Assembly: GCA_002869845.2 (NCBI GenBank)
Contig: NEWS02000007.1
Span: 215,928-279,927, forward strand
DNA length: 64,000 nt
Direction of reading: 5' to 3'
Origin: Nitrospira sp. CG24B
GTDB lineage: Bacteria; Nitrospirota; Nitrospiria; Nitrospirales; Nitrospiraceae
Shown here: piece by piece, positions 28,067 through 37,437 of the stretch
How positions within the stretch are numbered: the first letter of the stretch is position 1
How the letters are laid out: the number at the start of each line of letters is the position of its first letter
Notes under the pieces: generated by a model
Told to the model about the DNA's origin: nothing
Seen by the model: only the letters and a program-made list of their open reading frames with translations
The model's database searches: none
Translations under genes and position numbers: made by a program

Positions 28067-28597
28067 ATGATCAAAAAGCGTGTCGTGCGAAGAGTCATCA
28101 TCCCGTTGGCGAGTATCCTCGTAGTGCTTGGCTCAGCTCATGCCGAGCCGTACGAGTTGAGCAAGAACGATGTCATAGAGCCAAAGGCCATTTCGAGCAC
28201 CGAGATCTCGCTGTTCGGCGTCAAACTCGGCGACTCAGAATCCAAAGCCGTTGAAACGCTCGTCACTGAAAAGATTTCCGGAGTCAAGGTTGAGCAGGAA
28301 GCGAGCTTCATTTTCCTGCTCGATCAGCGAAAGCCAACCGGTCCAATGGCTGGGGTGCGTATTCAGGACGGGCGGGTTGATCTCCTGTTCATCAATAATC
28401 GATTCACGTATAAGACCAGAGGCATCTTTCGTAACGTGCTCAATAGTGAGAGCCCTGAAGAGATCCGAAAGGTGTTAGGCCAAGAGGAGTATGGTGATGA
28501 AAACGTCATGGGTGCCGTCATGGCCTACGATAAGCAGGGTTTCCAAGTGAATTACCTCGGGAAGGATATCAACATCGAGTTTGCTGCCCCACGGTAG
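28067..28597 (+). CDS. hypothetical exported protein
   Basis: A 176-residue protein from the ATG at 28067. A basic n-region (MIKKRVVRRV) and hydrophobic core lead to cleavage near GSAHA-EP. The mature part contains ISLFGVKLGDSESKAVETL and ends NIEFAAPR; the repeated GV.LGDS..... pattern resembles small periplasmic proteins that measure substitution-like curves, but I cannot name a family. An upstream in-frame start at 27923 would bury the signal peptide. Alone on its strand. Confidence 0.65.
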   Translation: MIKKRVVRRVIIPLASILVVLGSAHAEPYELSKNDVIEPKAISSTEISLFGVKLGDSESKAVETLVTEKISGVKVEQEASFIFLLDQRKPTGPMAGVRIQDGRVDLLFINNRFTYKTRGIFRNVLNSESPEEIRKVLGQEEYGDENVMGAVMAYDKQGFQVNYLGKDINIEFAAPR

Positions 28598-28746
28598 TCC
28601 AGCCCAGACGTGCAGTCAGACCTGGGGAATCCATCTGGAATCTAAAACAGAGCCACCGTCCCAGACTGATATGCTGAATCGGTTACGCACCGCTATCCCT
28701 TGATTATTCGATGAGTAGGCATGCCAAGGATGAGAGCTGGAGGCTG

Positions 28747-29679
28747 CTATTGGGGGGTATTTGTGAGACGGAACCCGTAATCGATGAGGCTTTTTGCGGT
28801 ATTCCACCGACGATTGGAGTTCAGGATCACGAGGAGCAGATCGCTGCCATTTTGAGAAACCTTCGCGATAAGGCATCGACCTGCTTTGGAAGTGAATCCC
28901 GTCTTCACCCCTACCACACCGGGAATGCGGCCAAGTAACCGATTCGTATTATGCAGGACGTAGGCGCGATATCCACTAACCGGCGTGATAATCTCGCGCT
29001 CCTCTTTGACGAGGTTTCGGAACACCGCATTTCGCATCGCCACCTCGCTGAGTGTCGCGAGATCTTCAGCCGTCGAGTAATGGTCAGGGCCGTCGAACCC
29101 GCACCCATTGCTGAAATGCGTGTCGGATAATCCAAGCGCCATAGCCTTGGCATTCATCAATTTGACAAACTGCTCTTCATCGCCGCCGACATGCTCAACA
29201 GCCGCCAGGCAGGCGTCATTGGCGGAGACCATCATCATTGCCTTGAGCAAATCGCCAAGGCGAAAGACTTCTCCAACCTTGAGTCGCAGGTGAGTCTTGG
29301 GGGCCCTCGCCGCATTCCGGCTCACGGTGGTGAGATCATTGAGGCGGCCTTTTTCAAGAATGATCAGCGCTGACATAATCTTGGTAAGACTGGCCGGCGA
29401 CAGACGTTTCTCCACATCGTACTCGAACAAAATACGGCCCGATCGCAATTCCTTCAGGAGAATACTGTGCGCCGGAATTCTCTTCCAGGGAAGGGGTTGA
29501 GGAGCATAGCTGACAGGATGGGCGGTCTGCTTCCTAGCATGATGCTCCATCCCCAAGGCCGGGCATAGTGAGAACGCGAGCAAAGAAAGAGAGACAACCG
29601 AACCTAGCGCAAGGCGAGGAAGGATCCGACCCCAACTCCGTCTATGATCGGCGGGTGAGATAGAGTCGTGCTGGGCCAC
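28747..29679 (-). CDS. dacA: D-alanyl-D-alanine carboxypeptidase (PBP5/DacA family)
   Basis: A 310-residue penicillin-binding protein with the three active-site motifs: S97-L-T-K100, S152-A-N154 and K259-T-G261. A signal peptide covers about residues 17-43. It trims the terminal D-Ala of peptidoglycan pentapeptides. The chain ends soon after the transpeptidase fold; the C-terminal beta domain and amphipathic anchor of typical PBP5 are absent, which is like the shorter DacA/DacD/PBP7 forms. It lies 15 bp after a small zinc-ribbon gene and is likely in one operon with it. Confidence 0.9.
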   Translation of the reverse strand: MAQHDSISPADHRRSWGRILPRLALGSVVSLSLLAFSLCPALGMEHHARKQTAHPVSYAPQPLPWKRIPAHSILLKELRSGRILFEYDVEKRLSPASLTKIMSALIILEKGRLNDLTTVSRNAARAPKTHLRLKVGEVFRLGDLLKAMMMVSANDACLAAVEHVGGDEEQFVKLMNAKAMALGLSDTHFSNGCGFDGPDHYSTAEDLATLSEVAMRNAVFRNLVKEEREIITPVSGYRAYVLHNTNRLLGRIPGVVGVKTGFTSKAGRCLIAKVSQNGSDLLLVILNSNRRWNTAKSLIDYGFRLTNTPQ

Positions 29680-29694
29680 AAAAGACCGCCTCTT

Positions 29695-29883
29695 CTAGAA
29701 AATGAAGGATTCACGCACTTTATCACCTTTCCGCCCACTATCAATCACTTTATGGAAAAACCGGAGGAGGTCGGCCAGATCAATCCAGAACCCGCAATTG
29801 AGACAGCGCGCGTATAGCCGACGATTGACGAGGGTATAATGGCGCTCCACCAGCATAAATCCCTTGCACTTGAGGCACTCCAT
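29695..29883 (-). CDS. small zinc-ribbon protein
   Basis: A 62-residue protein. Cys pairs CLKCKG (3-6) and CLNCGF at about 27-30 form a compact zinc ribbon, followed by a helical basic tail. Its stop lies 15 bp before dacA and its start is 21 bp past the stop of the tiny membrane gene, so a three-gene operon is likely. Role unknown; a nucleic-acid or protein-binding module is possible. Confidence 0.7.
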   Translation of the reverse strand: MECLKCKGFMLVERHYTLVNRRLYARCLNCGFWIDLADLLRFFHKVIDSGRKGDKVRESFIF

Positions 29884-29904
29884 ACATGTCCCGTTCTCTC
29901 CGAA

Positions 29905-30111
29905 TTACCGAATGCGATTCATGATGAGCGCGACGCATCCGGCGAGCAAGCCGCCGCCCATGAGCGTCGTGCCAAAGTACACCAAGACATTGGTGCCCCC
30001 AGCCGGTTGAGTCCCTTCCCATAAATCCCGAACCCCACCCTGCACCATCAGGACGGAAAGGGTCAAGAGAGCCCCAATCATGAACCACCATGCAAAGGAT
30101 CGAAACGCCAT
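29905..30111 (-). CDS. small two-helix membrane protein
   Basis: A 68-residue product from the ATG at 30111. Two hydrophobic helices (about 5-24 and 42-62) are joined by a loop with DLWEGTQPAGGT. An earlier in-frame start at 30180 adds a soluble stretch. It heads the short operon with the zinc-ribbon protein and dacA. No family recognised. Confidence 0.6.
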   Translation of the reverse strand: MAFRSFAWWFMIGALLTLSVLMVQGGVRDLWEGTQPAGGTNVLVYFGTTLMGGGLLAGCVALIMNRIR

Positions 30112-30186
30112 CGTAATGCCTGATAATCGCGGGCAGTTTTCCTCACCGGCAACTCTAGCGAAGGCCCTCCTGGCTGTCAAGAATAG

Positions 30187-31494
30187 TCAGCGATTGCTCG
30201 CGTCCGACTCTCGTGCCTTCGACGTTGCAACGGATTTGAGTCCACGGTGAAGAAAGATCGAGACGCTGCCACTCCCGTTATCGGCGACGGCCAGTCCCGG
30301 TTCTTCCAGCCGGGAAGTTGTGACATGGAAGGACGAAAGAGCAAACGGGCCGGACTTCGTGCGGTAATTTCTCGGTGGGTAATGAAAGGTCCCATCGCCT
30401 TTCCCGAACAAGATCGACAGATCATTGGACTGGAGATTGACGATCGCGACATCCTCTATCCTATCGCCATTGAAATCTTTCGCCAACCCAAAGTTCGGAC
30501 CGGCATCAGCCCCGGAATCCTTACCGGATCGGAATGTCGCGTTGCCATTACCAAGAAACGTTGTGAAGCTGTCCTGCTCTCCGTTGATGACCAGGAGGTC
30601 TCTGTGATGATCGTTATTGAAGTCGGCGAAACTTACACCAAGTGGTCGACGGCCCGTCGAATAGTCTGTGGGATCCCGAAAAGAACCGTCACCATTCCCG
30701 AGCCAAATGGAGACGGCATTCGACATCGGTCCACCATTCGTCACCACCATGTCTAATTTCCCATCGGTATTGAGATCAGAGAGGGCAACGGATGTGGGAG
30801 TATCTCCATGTTCGTACTGAACTCCGTGTCGAAATTCACCGGTCCCGTTCCCTAGAAATATTTTGACTTTATCGTTCCGTAGAGCAACGACAAGATCCGC
30901 ATGATGATCGCTGTTGATATCGTTGACGGCCAGTGCAATTGGCGCACGATGGACCGGATAACGTGGTCCCTCTTCAAACTTTCCATCTCCATGACCGAGC
31001 AAGATCATGACTTCATCGCCACCGGAGCACGCCAGGGCCACATCAGCATGTCGGTCCTGATTGAAGTTGCCCATCACGAGGGAACGCGGCTCCTGGCAGA
31101 CATTGAGCTGAATCTGATCTCTGAATGTCCCATCTCCATTCCCCAACAGTATCGAGAGCGTATTACTCGCAATATTGGTGGTGACGAGATCGGTGAATGA
31201 GTCATGATTGAGGTCCTCGGTAACAACCGTGGTTGGATTTTTGCCGACCTTGTAGCTGGCAAAATAATAAAAAGGATCAGGCGGGTTATACGGCTCGCTC
31301 TTGGAACAGGCCCACAGACCATGACCAATGAGAAGCAACAGCCATAGCAGGGAAAGAAGCGGCCTGGCTGCATGCGATTTCCGCTCGATACCAATCTTCA
31401 CACCGTCTCCGACACCCCAACCCTGCTGGACCAATGAGCCTATGATGATGGAAGCAGAAGGCCCAGTATACAGAGGCAGTCTTCTCACGCGCAA
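30187..31494 (-). CDS. FG-GAP/VCBS repeat lipoprotein
   Basis: A 435-residue protein. After an N-terminal basic region, a hydrophobic segment ends in GLWAC, a lipobox (Cys near residue 63), so it is probably a lipoprotein. The rest is six to seven FG-GAP-type blades, each with a calcium-loop pattern (DLNHDSFTDLV, DINSDHHADLV, DLNTDGKLDMV, DFNNDHHRDLL) followed by LGNGDGTF, making a seven-bladed beta-propeller. Such proteins bind calcium and often proteins or sugars at the cell surface. The first about 30 residues may not be translated; the exact start is unsure. Confidence 0.78.
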   Translation of the reverse strand: MRVRRLPLYTGPSASIIIGSLVQQGWGVGDGVKIGIERKSHAARPLLSLLWLLLLIGHGLWACSKSEPYNPPDPFYYFASYKVGKNPTTVVTEDLNHDSFTDLVTTNIASNTLSILLGNGDGTFRDQIQLNVCQEPRSLVMGNFNQDRHADVALACSGGDEVMILLGHGDGKFEEGPRYPVHRAPIALAVNDINSDHHADLVVALRNDKVKIFLGNGTGEFRHGVQYEHGDTPTSVALSDLNTDGKLDMVVTNGGPMSNAVSIWLGNGDGSFRDPTDYSTGRRPLGVSFADFNNDHHRDLLVINGEQDSFTTFLGNGNATFRSGKDSGADAGPNFGLAKDFNGDRIEDVAIVNLQSNDLSILFGKGDGTFHYPPRNYRTKSGPFALSSFHVTTSRLEEPGLAVADNGSGSVSIFLHRGLKSVATSKARESDASNR

Positions 31495-31519
31495 TCTTCA
31501 GCAAGACCTTATCAGCCTT

Positions 31520-31549
31520 TGAATTTTGCCTGCCGCTTACGTTATGATA
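31520..31549 (+). promoter_or_regulatory. sigma-70-like promoter
   Basis: TTGAAT (31520-31525), 18-bp spacer, TATGAT (31544-31549), about 26 bp before the start of the 106-residue protein gene. It lies in the short divergent gap with the FG-GAP gene. Confidence 0.6.
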
Positions 31550-31574
31550 CGACGTTATTTTTAGGAGGAAGGTT

Positions 31575-31895
31575 ATGAGCAAAATGGTGAATGTTGATAT
31601 CACGATGTACGGGATTGCCGAAGTTCTTACCTGGTGTCATGATCGAAATAAGGGGCGTATCCCTGGCGTTGATACCCCGGGCTTCAAAAAAATGCAGGAG
31701 CTGTTGGCGCAGAAGCCGCAATCGGCTGATTATTTTACGCTTGATCAGTTCTGGAAGAAGAAAGTGACGCTGCCATTAACCGAAGACGAAGTTTCGATGA
31801 TTGATCGTTGTCTATACGACATTCCCAATTTAGACAACGAACCGCTCCCGCAAATTCGGCACAAGTTTTGGCCCCAGCAGGTGGAAGCCCACTAG
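31575..31895 (+). CDS. hypothetical protein, 106 residues
   Basis: A soluble protein preceded by AGGAGGAAGG a few bases before the ATG, one of the best ribosome binding sites in the window, and by a promoter. It is rich in helices and aromatic residues (EVLTWCHDRNKG, DYFTLDQFWKKK, FWPQQVE). No family is recognised. It is convergent with the four-repeat PCP_red gene. The strong expression signals suggest a well-expressed, conserved small protein. Confidence 0.7.
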   Translation: MSKMVNVDITMYGIAEVLTWCHDRNKGRIPGVDTPGFKKMQELLAQKPQSADYFTLDQFWKKKVTLPLTEDEVSMIDRCLYDIPNLDNEPLPQIRHKFWPQQVEAH

Positions 31896-31976
31896 AAGAG
31901 AATCTCCGATCTGAATTGGTCGGTTGGGTATTTTCGGGGAACACGTTGGAATTGACGGACGAGAAGCTTCGTCCAG

Positions 31977-32978
31977 TTAGAGTGTTCCCTCGCCTTTGAG
32001 ATAGTTGCGGAAACGATCCATGAGCTCGACTCCCAGAGTCCCGCCGTCAGGCTTCTTAGTCGATGGATCAGCAAAGTGTCCACGGATTTCCTGAAGGCGT
32101 TTCTCCGCCTGATCATTCCCCTGCAGGCGCTTGGTTTTCTTCAAGGCGGTTTCGAAGGCATCGAAGGTCAATTCATGATAGCCGAACGAGCGGATACGCT
32201 TGACGGCTTTCATCATCGCCTGATTCCGAAACGTCGTCAGATGGTCTGAATCGATTTCTTTCAATCCCAGCTTGCGCGCTCGCCGTTCCGCTGCTTTGCG
32301 GATACCGCTACGGACAAAATCAGGAGAAGTTTGAAGCCGCTTCCAGGCTTCATCCGTCCAGGCCATTCGTTCCTGCGGTGCTTCCCAGAGTTCATGCAGG
32401 ATCTGTTCATCGATGCGGGTGAGGCCCCGTTCTCTAGCCAGATCCTCACTATCTCGTTTCAGCATATCCGTCACAAAGTCCATTGCGATGGGAGGGGAGT
32501 GCTTTAACTTGTCTTGCAGTAGCGCCACGGCTTCCTCGGTCCATTCCATCGTGAGGCCGCCCTCCTCGTGGAGGTCACCAAGCGCTTCCACTTTTTCAAA
32601 TAACTCGACATTTACTTCAAGATGCCCCCGTTCCTTCGCAATTTCCTCCGTAATCTGCTTGATCATCGCGCGCATGAACTCGGGTACCATGCCCAACCGT
32701 TCTTTCGCGGCGGCGGTCCATGGCAGGCGGCCATTGGCCATCTCTTCGACAGCGGAGGCCATACCGGCCTCACCGCCCATGCGTCCCATCATCTGTCCCT
32801 TAAACTGCTCAAGAATCTCCTCGGTGATTTGCTCGTACCCCAATTCTCGCGCTTTCGTTTCAGCCAAGCGGCGGACCATGCCACGCAGAAATATTGGGGC
32901 GCGCTCCATGCGTTTGAGAGCACCGTCTGTCCAGCGGACGTCCGTGGTATTCGCCTGCGAAGAATCTGATACCGACAT
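31977..32978 (-). CDS. protein of four PCP_red repeats
   Basis: A 333-residue protein built of repeated about 50-residue modules. Each begins W-T-(D/A/E)-x2-A and continues R(L)...P.F.R....... (E/A).A...G, the PCP_red pattern: RWTDGALKRMERAPIFLRGM, PWTAAAKERLGMVPEFMRAM, EWTEEAVALLQDKLKHSPP (longer loop) and AWTDEAWKRLQTSPDFVRSG. It is the domain at the C-terminus of the BchB/ChlB subunit, but no nitrogenase-like part is present. A basic C-terminal region follows. The ATG at 32978 has AAGGGG six bases upstream; a TTG 15 bases earlier is less likely. It sits 25 bp from ihfB. Role unknown; a binding module is likely. Confidence 0.75.
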   Translation of the reverse strand: MSVSDSSQANTTDVRWTDGALKRMERAPIFLRGMVRRLAETKARELGYEQITEEILEQFKGQMMGRMGGEAGMASAVEEMANGRLPWTAAAKERLGMVPEFMRAMIKQITEEIAKERGHLEVNVELFEKVEALGDLHEEGGLTMEWTEEAVALLQDKLKHSPPIAMDFVTDMLKRDSEDLARERGLTRIDEQILHELWEAPQERMAWTDEAWKRLQTSPDFVRSGIRKAAERRARKLGLKEIDSDHLTTFRNQAMMKAVKRIRSFGYHELTFDAFETALKKTKRLQGNDQAEKRLQEIRGHFADPSTKKPDGGTLGVELMDRFRNYLKGEGTL

Positions 32979-33004
32979 GGATTCCCCTTTCAACCAGACA
33001 ATCG

Positions 33005-33286
33005 CTACTGTTGATTGAGCAATTCCTTCAGTTCTTTGCCGGCCTTAAAAAACGGGACTCGCTTGGCCGGTACCGCAACTGTCTCTCCGGTCTTTGGATT
33101 GCGCCCTTCTTTCATTCGACGAGCCCGCAGGCGAAAGCTGCCGAAGCCACGAATCTCAGTTTTATCGCCGTTTTTCAGCGAATCCCTGACACAATCGAAA
33201 ATGGTGTTGATCACTACTTCGGCCTGTCGCTTCGTCAGCGTGGTGACTTGCTCAGAAACTTTCTCAATGATCTGCGCCTTGGTCAT
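33005..33286 (-). CDS. IHF/HU-family DNA-bending protein, IhfB-like
   Basis: A 93-residue protein with EIRGFGSFRLRARR, GRNPKTGETV and FKAGKELKE, the DNA-binding arm and C-terminal helix of HU/IHF. The RGFGSF and GRNPKTG wording resembles the IHF beta subunit. I use the ATG at 33286, preceded by GGGAGG six bases upstream, instead of the GTG at 33292. It ends the aromatic/rpsA/sppA operon, as ihfB follows rpsA in enterobacteria. Confidence 0.85.
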   Translation of the reverse strand: MTKAQIIEKVSEQVTTLTKRQAEVVINTIFDCVRDSLKNGDKTEIRGFGSFRLRARRMKEGRNPKTGETVAVPAKRVPFFKAGKELKELLNQQ

Positions 33287-33334
33287 CTCCACCCTCCCTT
33301 CGCCGCGATAACCGCCACACCTTCATGGCCACAG

Positions 33335-34237
33335 CTAGAAGGCCATAAGATACTTCAAATTCACACCCGGCTGAACATCCAACTTGGGGAACAGCATGCT
33401 GAGTTTTGAGTCCAGAATTTCACGAAGGGAAAAGCGACGGCGAGGCTCGATGACCTTCGGTTCCCCTTCGATCCCGACGACCTCCGCAGCCAGCTGAATG
33501 GCATCCTCCAAGTCGCCGAGTTCGTCGACCAGCTTGGCTTCCTTAGCCTGGCGTCCGGTAAAAATTCGACCGTCGGCCAGCGCTTGAGCAGCCCGGAGTT
33601 CGAGTGAACGGCCTTCCGCTACGGCCTCGATAAACTGCTTATGGACATCATCCATCACGCCCTGTAATAAACCTCTTTCATCCGTACTCATCTTCCGAAG
33701 TGGAGAACCGACATCCTTATACTTTCCGCTCTTAATGACGACCCCCTCCACACCGATCTTCTGGAGTAACCCTTCCACATTGGCCGTTTCCATAATGACG
33801 CCGATACTACCGGTCAGAGTCCCAGGATTGGCCACAATCCGATCCGTTGCGGCAGCGATGTAATATCCTCCCGATGCGGCGACACTTCCCATTGACGCGA
33901 TCACCGCCTTGTTGTGCTTACTTCTGACCTGCTTGACGGCGTTATAAATCTCTTGTGATGGCACCACGCCGCCTCCAGGACTATCAATTCTAATGACGAT
34001 GGCCTTGACGGAAGGATTTTCGCTGAATCGCTTCAGCTCTCCAATGGTCGTCTGAGAATCCAAAATGACTCCCTCAACTCGAATCAGAGCGATGCGGTCA
34101 TCAGTGGATAAATCGAGGTCGGGGAACAAGAGATTGATCAGTGTCAGCACCCCCAGCCCCACTGCGAAAAGCCAAAAGGCTTTCCGCAGTAGATGGCGCT
34201 TGGGAGGCCGTTCCGCCTGTGTCACTTCATCCGCCAT
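33335..34237 (-). CDS. sppA: signal peptide peptidase SppA
   Basis: A 300-residue inner-membrane serine protease: one N-terminal helix (about 19-38), then a ClpP-like domain with IRIDSPGGG, nucleophile Ser122 (AASGGYY) and the catalytic lysine in KSGKYKD (169-175). It cleaves leftover signal peptides. It is the short, single-domain form. It lies 35 bp after rpsA in the same transcript. Confidence 0.9.
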   Translation of the reverse strand: MADEVTQAERPPKRHLLRKAFWLFAVGLGVLTLINLLFPDLDLSTDDRIALIRVEGVILDSQTTIGELKRFSENPSVKAIVIRIDSPGGGVVPSQEIYNAVKQVRSKHNKAVIASMGSVAASGGYYIAAATDRIVANPGTLTGSIGVIMETANVEGLLQKIGVEGVVIKSGKYKDVGSPLRKMSTDERGLLQGVMDDVHKQFIEAVAEGRSLELRAAQALADGRIFTGRQAKEAKLVDELGDLEDAIQLAAEVVGIEGEPKVIEPRRRFSLREILDSKLSMLFPKLDVQPGVNLKYLMAF

Positions 34238-34272
34238 TGGCCATATCCCACATCGTTCCCAAACCGATCACC

Positions 34273-35988
34273 TTAGTTTTGATCGTCCGGTTGCGACCGT
34301 TTCCGGCTCTGTTTGGCCGCCCGCCCTAGACTCTGGTCCAGCACACCTTGTGTCGAGTGATAGTCGTCAACCTGCTTACGCTCCCAGTCCTGTTGATGAT
34401 CCCGAAGGCTGAGTGCGATCTTGCGTTCCTCTCGATCGACCTTGATTATCTTCGCCGTCACGTCATCCTGCAACTTAAACTTTTCTTCCAGCTTCGCAGA
34501 GGGTTCAAGACCAGATTCGCTGACATGGATTAAGCCCTCCACCCCAGCGTCCAACTCGATGAAGATTCCAAAATCAGCGACTTTCGACACCTTGCCGGTC
34601 ACTGAATCGCCGATGTGATAGCGAGCTGGAATCGCCTCATCCCACGGATCACGCGCCAACTGCTTATAGCCCAACGAGAGCCGTTCTTTTTCTTTGTCGA
34701 TACGTAACACAACCGCTTCCACTTTTTGTCCTTTTTTGAACAGCTCAGAGGGATGCTTGATGTGCTTCGTCCACGACATGTCGGAAATATGAATGAGTCC
34801 GTCAATCCCCTCTTCAAGTCCAATGAAGGCACCGAAATCAGTCAGGCTCTTTACTTTTCCCTCAATACGAGTCCCGACCGGATATTTGCCTTCGATCATG
34901 TCCCAGGGATTGGGCGCCGTTTGTTTCATGCCTAATGAGATCTTGCGGCTCGCGGGGTCGACATTGAGCACCGCGGCTTCCACTTGATCACCAACCGCTA
35001 CGACTCTCGATGGATGCCGGACCTCGTGCGTCCACGACATCTCGGAAACGTGCACCAATCCCTCAACACCCGGCTCCAGCTCCACGAACGCTCCGTAATC
35101 GGTCAGACTCACCACACGACCACGGACTCTCGTTCCAATCGGATACTTACCGGCAACATTGGTCCAAGGATCCGCACTCTTCTGCTTGAGCCCGAGAGAA
35201 ATGCGACCGGTTTCGCGATCATATTTCAGAACGGTGACTTCGGCCTTATCTCCCACCGTAAACAGTTCCGATGGGTGTCCAACTCGCCCCCACGACATGT
35301 CGGTGATATGCAGCAACCCGTCAATCCCGCCGAGATCAATGAACGATCCGTAGTCGGTGATGTTCTTGACGGTCCCCTGGATGAGTTGTCCTTCTTTGAG
35401 CGTAGCCAGCGTCGTCTGCCGCTTTTTATCCCTGGTTTCTTCCAACAACACACGCCTTGACACGACCACATTCCCTCGCCGGTGGTTGATCTTGATGATC
35501 TTCAGGGGGAAAGTCTTTCCAACGAGCCCATCCAGATCACGAACCGGATGAAGATCGATTTGCGAGCCTGGCAAGAACGCTTTGACACCAATATCGACCA
35601 TCATGCCGCCTTTGATGCGTGAGACAATCTTCCCTTCTATACTCTTCTCTTCCTTATAGAGGGTCTCGAGTTCTTCCCAAATTTTCATCTTGTCGGCTTT
35701 TTCCTTGGAAAGGACGAGATTGCCGTCTGCGTCTTCACATTCTTCGATATAGACTTGGACCCGGTCACTGATCTTGAGATTCTGAAGCTCCTCGGAAGAA
35801 AACTGATCAGTCGGAATCATACCCTCTGATTTGTACCCGATATCGATGACGACCTTGTCCTTGGTCAAGGCCACGACCCGGCCCTCGGTAATCGTGCCTT
35901 CTTCAAGGTTCTTGAAAGTTTCTTCGTACAACGCGGCCAATGCATCGCGGTCTAACTGAGCGTCACTGCTGTTGGATACCGTACTCAT
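34273..35988 (-). CDS. rpsA: 30S ribosomal protein S1
   Basis: A 571-residue protein with six S1 (OB-fold) domains (about 30-100, 115-185, 200-270, 285-355, 372-442, 459-530). The repeated block G..V.G.V....dyGaFv.l..gveGLvHvSemsW is clear in domains 3-6. It binds mRNA on the 30S platform. An acidic N-terminal section and a short basic C-terminal tail (AAKQSRKRSQPDD) flank the domains. It is co-transcribed with cmk and plsC, a conserved linkage. Confidence 0.95.
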   Translation of the reverse strand: MSTVSNSSDAQLDRDALAALYEETFKNLEEGTITEGRVVALTKDKVVIDIGYKSEGMIPTDQFSSEELQNLKISDRVQVYIEECEDADGNLVLSKEKADKMKIWEELETLYKEEKSIEGKIVSRIKGGMMVDIGVKAFLPGSQIDLHPVRDLDGLVGKTFPLKIIKINHRRGNVVVSRRVLLEETRDKKRQTTLATLKEGQLIQGTVKNITDYGSFIDLGGIDGLLHITDMSWGRVGHPSELFTVGDKAEVTVLKYDRETGRISLGLKQKSADPWTNVAGKYPIGTRVRGRVVSLTDYGAFVELEPGVEGLVHVSEMSWTHEVRHPSRVVAVGDQVEAAVLNVDPASRKISLGMKQTAPNPWDMIEGKYPVGTRIEGKVKSLTDFGAFIGLEEGIDGLIHISDMSWTKHIKHPSELFKKGQKVEAVVLRIDKEKERLSLGYKQLARDPWDEAIPARYHIGDSVTGKVSKVADFGIFIELDAGVEGLIHVSESGLEPSAKLEEKFKLQDDVTAKIIKVDREERKIALSLRDHQQDWERKQVDDYHSTQGVLDQSLGRAAKQSRKRSQPDDQN

Positions 35989-36044
35989 ATGAACGTCCTA
36001 CCTCTTCCGACTGTTGTCGGGTGCTGATGGTGAAGTCGCCGAGC

Positions 36045-36737
36045 TCACTCAGCGTTGTGAGCGTCGGTGGTTGGCCTGTTTGGTGTGTCGGGCGCCAGGT
36101 CGTTCTTCCCCTTTGGAGCAAGAACTTGACCTAAGGCTGCAATGTGCTCGATCACCGTACGGCTGACCTGTTGATAGAACTGTTTCGCTTCTGCCCTCTC
36201 TTTTTGTTTTCCCGGTTCGAACTGAATCGGTTCCCCAAATCGTACCGTGACCTGACGTAATCGAGGCCAACGAGCCCCGATGGGTAGCACGTCAAAGGTT
36301 CCTTTCAAGTAGGCTGGGACGACCGGGCACCCGGTCTGAGACACAATCACTCCGATACCTGCTTTCGGAGGCCGGAGGTGGCCATCATGACTGCGACCGC
36401 CTTCGGGGAAAATGACCACCACATGACCTGCTCGAATCAGGTTGATCGCCTTCCCAAACGCCTCTCGGTCGAGACGTCCCAGTCTCACCGGTATCCAGCC
36501 CAACGCCTGCAACAGACCGTTCAACACCGGGATCGGAAACAAGTCGTTCCGTCCCAAGTACCAAGCCCTCCGACGCATCCCGCAGCCGAGTAGCGGAATG
36601 TCGAGGTAGCTGGCGTGGTTTGCCGCGATCAGCATCCCTCCGGTCTGAGGAACCCGACCTTCGACACGATACCGAAAGCACATCCAGCTGACGGCTCGCG
36701 CCAACACCCACAGAAATCCGTAAATAACCCCACTCAC
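36045..36737 (-). CDS. plsC: 1-acyl-sn-glycerol-3-phosphate acyltransferase PlsC
   Basis: A 230-residue acyltransferase with the active-site NHASYLD (HX4D) and the FPEGGRS motif. It makes phosphatidic acid from lyso-phosphatidate. A short N-terminal helix (about 1-18) may anchor it. It overlaps cmk by four bases, so it is translationally coupled to it; plsC between cmk and rpsA is known in some lineages. Confidence 0.9.
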   Translation of the reverse strand: MSGVIYGFLWVLARAVSWMCFRYRVEGRVPQTGGMLIAANHASYLDIPLLGCGMRRRAWYLGRNDLFPIPVLNGLLQALGWIPVRLGRLDREAFGKAINLIRAGHVVVIFPEGGRSHDGHLRPPKAGIGVIVSQTGCPVVPAYLKGTFDVLPIGARWPRLRQVTVRFGEPIQFEPGKQKERAEAKQFYQQVSRTVIEHIAALGQVLAPKGKNDLAPDTPNRPTTDAHNAE

Positions 36738-37393
36738 GACCCGGTCGACATAGCCGCGATCATCTGCTCCACTACTTGATCAGGGCTCAGGGTAGAGGTA
36801 TCGATGAATCGTGCGTCATCCGCCGGAACCAATGGATCGATCGAACGGGTCCGATCGCGCCGGTCTCGGTCCGACAGATCTTGGGACGTTGTTTCAACCG
36901 TCCCCCCACGGCCCACGGCCACCAGTTCACGGTGCCGTCGCGCGACTCGTACCGTCGCATCTGCCTCTAAGAAAAACTTGAACGGTGCAGAGGGAAACAC
37001 CCTTGTGCCGATGTCCCGTCCCTCCGCAACCACCGATCCACGCTGGCCGATCTGACGCTGGATCGGTAACAGCCATTCACGGACGGCGGGGATAGCGGAC
37101 ACAATAGACGCTGCCGTCGTGACGTCGGGCGTACGAAGGTCCCCTGTCACGTCCAGGCCATCGACCAAGACCTGCACCAGGCCATGTTGAAACTGCATGT
37201 GAATCGAGGTGGCCGGGAGAAGTGTCGTCACCTGCGCCTGATCAGTCGGACGGATCCTCGACTGCAAGGTTTTCCATGCGAGGGCTCGGTACAGTGCCCC
37301 TGTATCAAGATAGAGGTAGCCAAGACGAGCCGCCAATAATTTGGCTACTGTACTCTTGCCCACCCCCGCTGGTCCATCAATCGCGATAATCAC
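36734..37393 (-). CDS. cmk: cytidylate kinase
   Basis: A 219-residue P-loop kinase: Walker A GPAGVGKST (6-14), LDTGALYRALAW, RDIGTRVFPSAPFKFFL and the lid RR..... with RQIGQ. It phosphorylates CMP and dCMP. Of usual length. It sits between aroA and plsC, a position typical of cmk in the aromatic supra-operon. Confidence 0.94.
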   Translation of the reverse strand: MIIAIDGPAGVGKSTVAKLLAARLGYLYLDTGALYRALAWKTLQSRIRPTDQAQVTTLLPATSIHMQFQHGLVQVLVDGLDVTGDLRTPDVTTAASIVSAIPAVREWLLPIQRQIGQRGSVVAEGRDIGTRVFPSAPFKFFLEADATVRVARRHRELVAVGRGGTVETTSQDLSDRDRRDRTRSIDPLVPADDARFIDTSTLSPDQVVEQMIAAMSTGS

Positions 37394-37437
37394 TCAGTCC
37401 CCTCACTGCTCGAACCGTACTATCTGTCCCACCACTC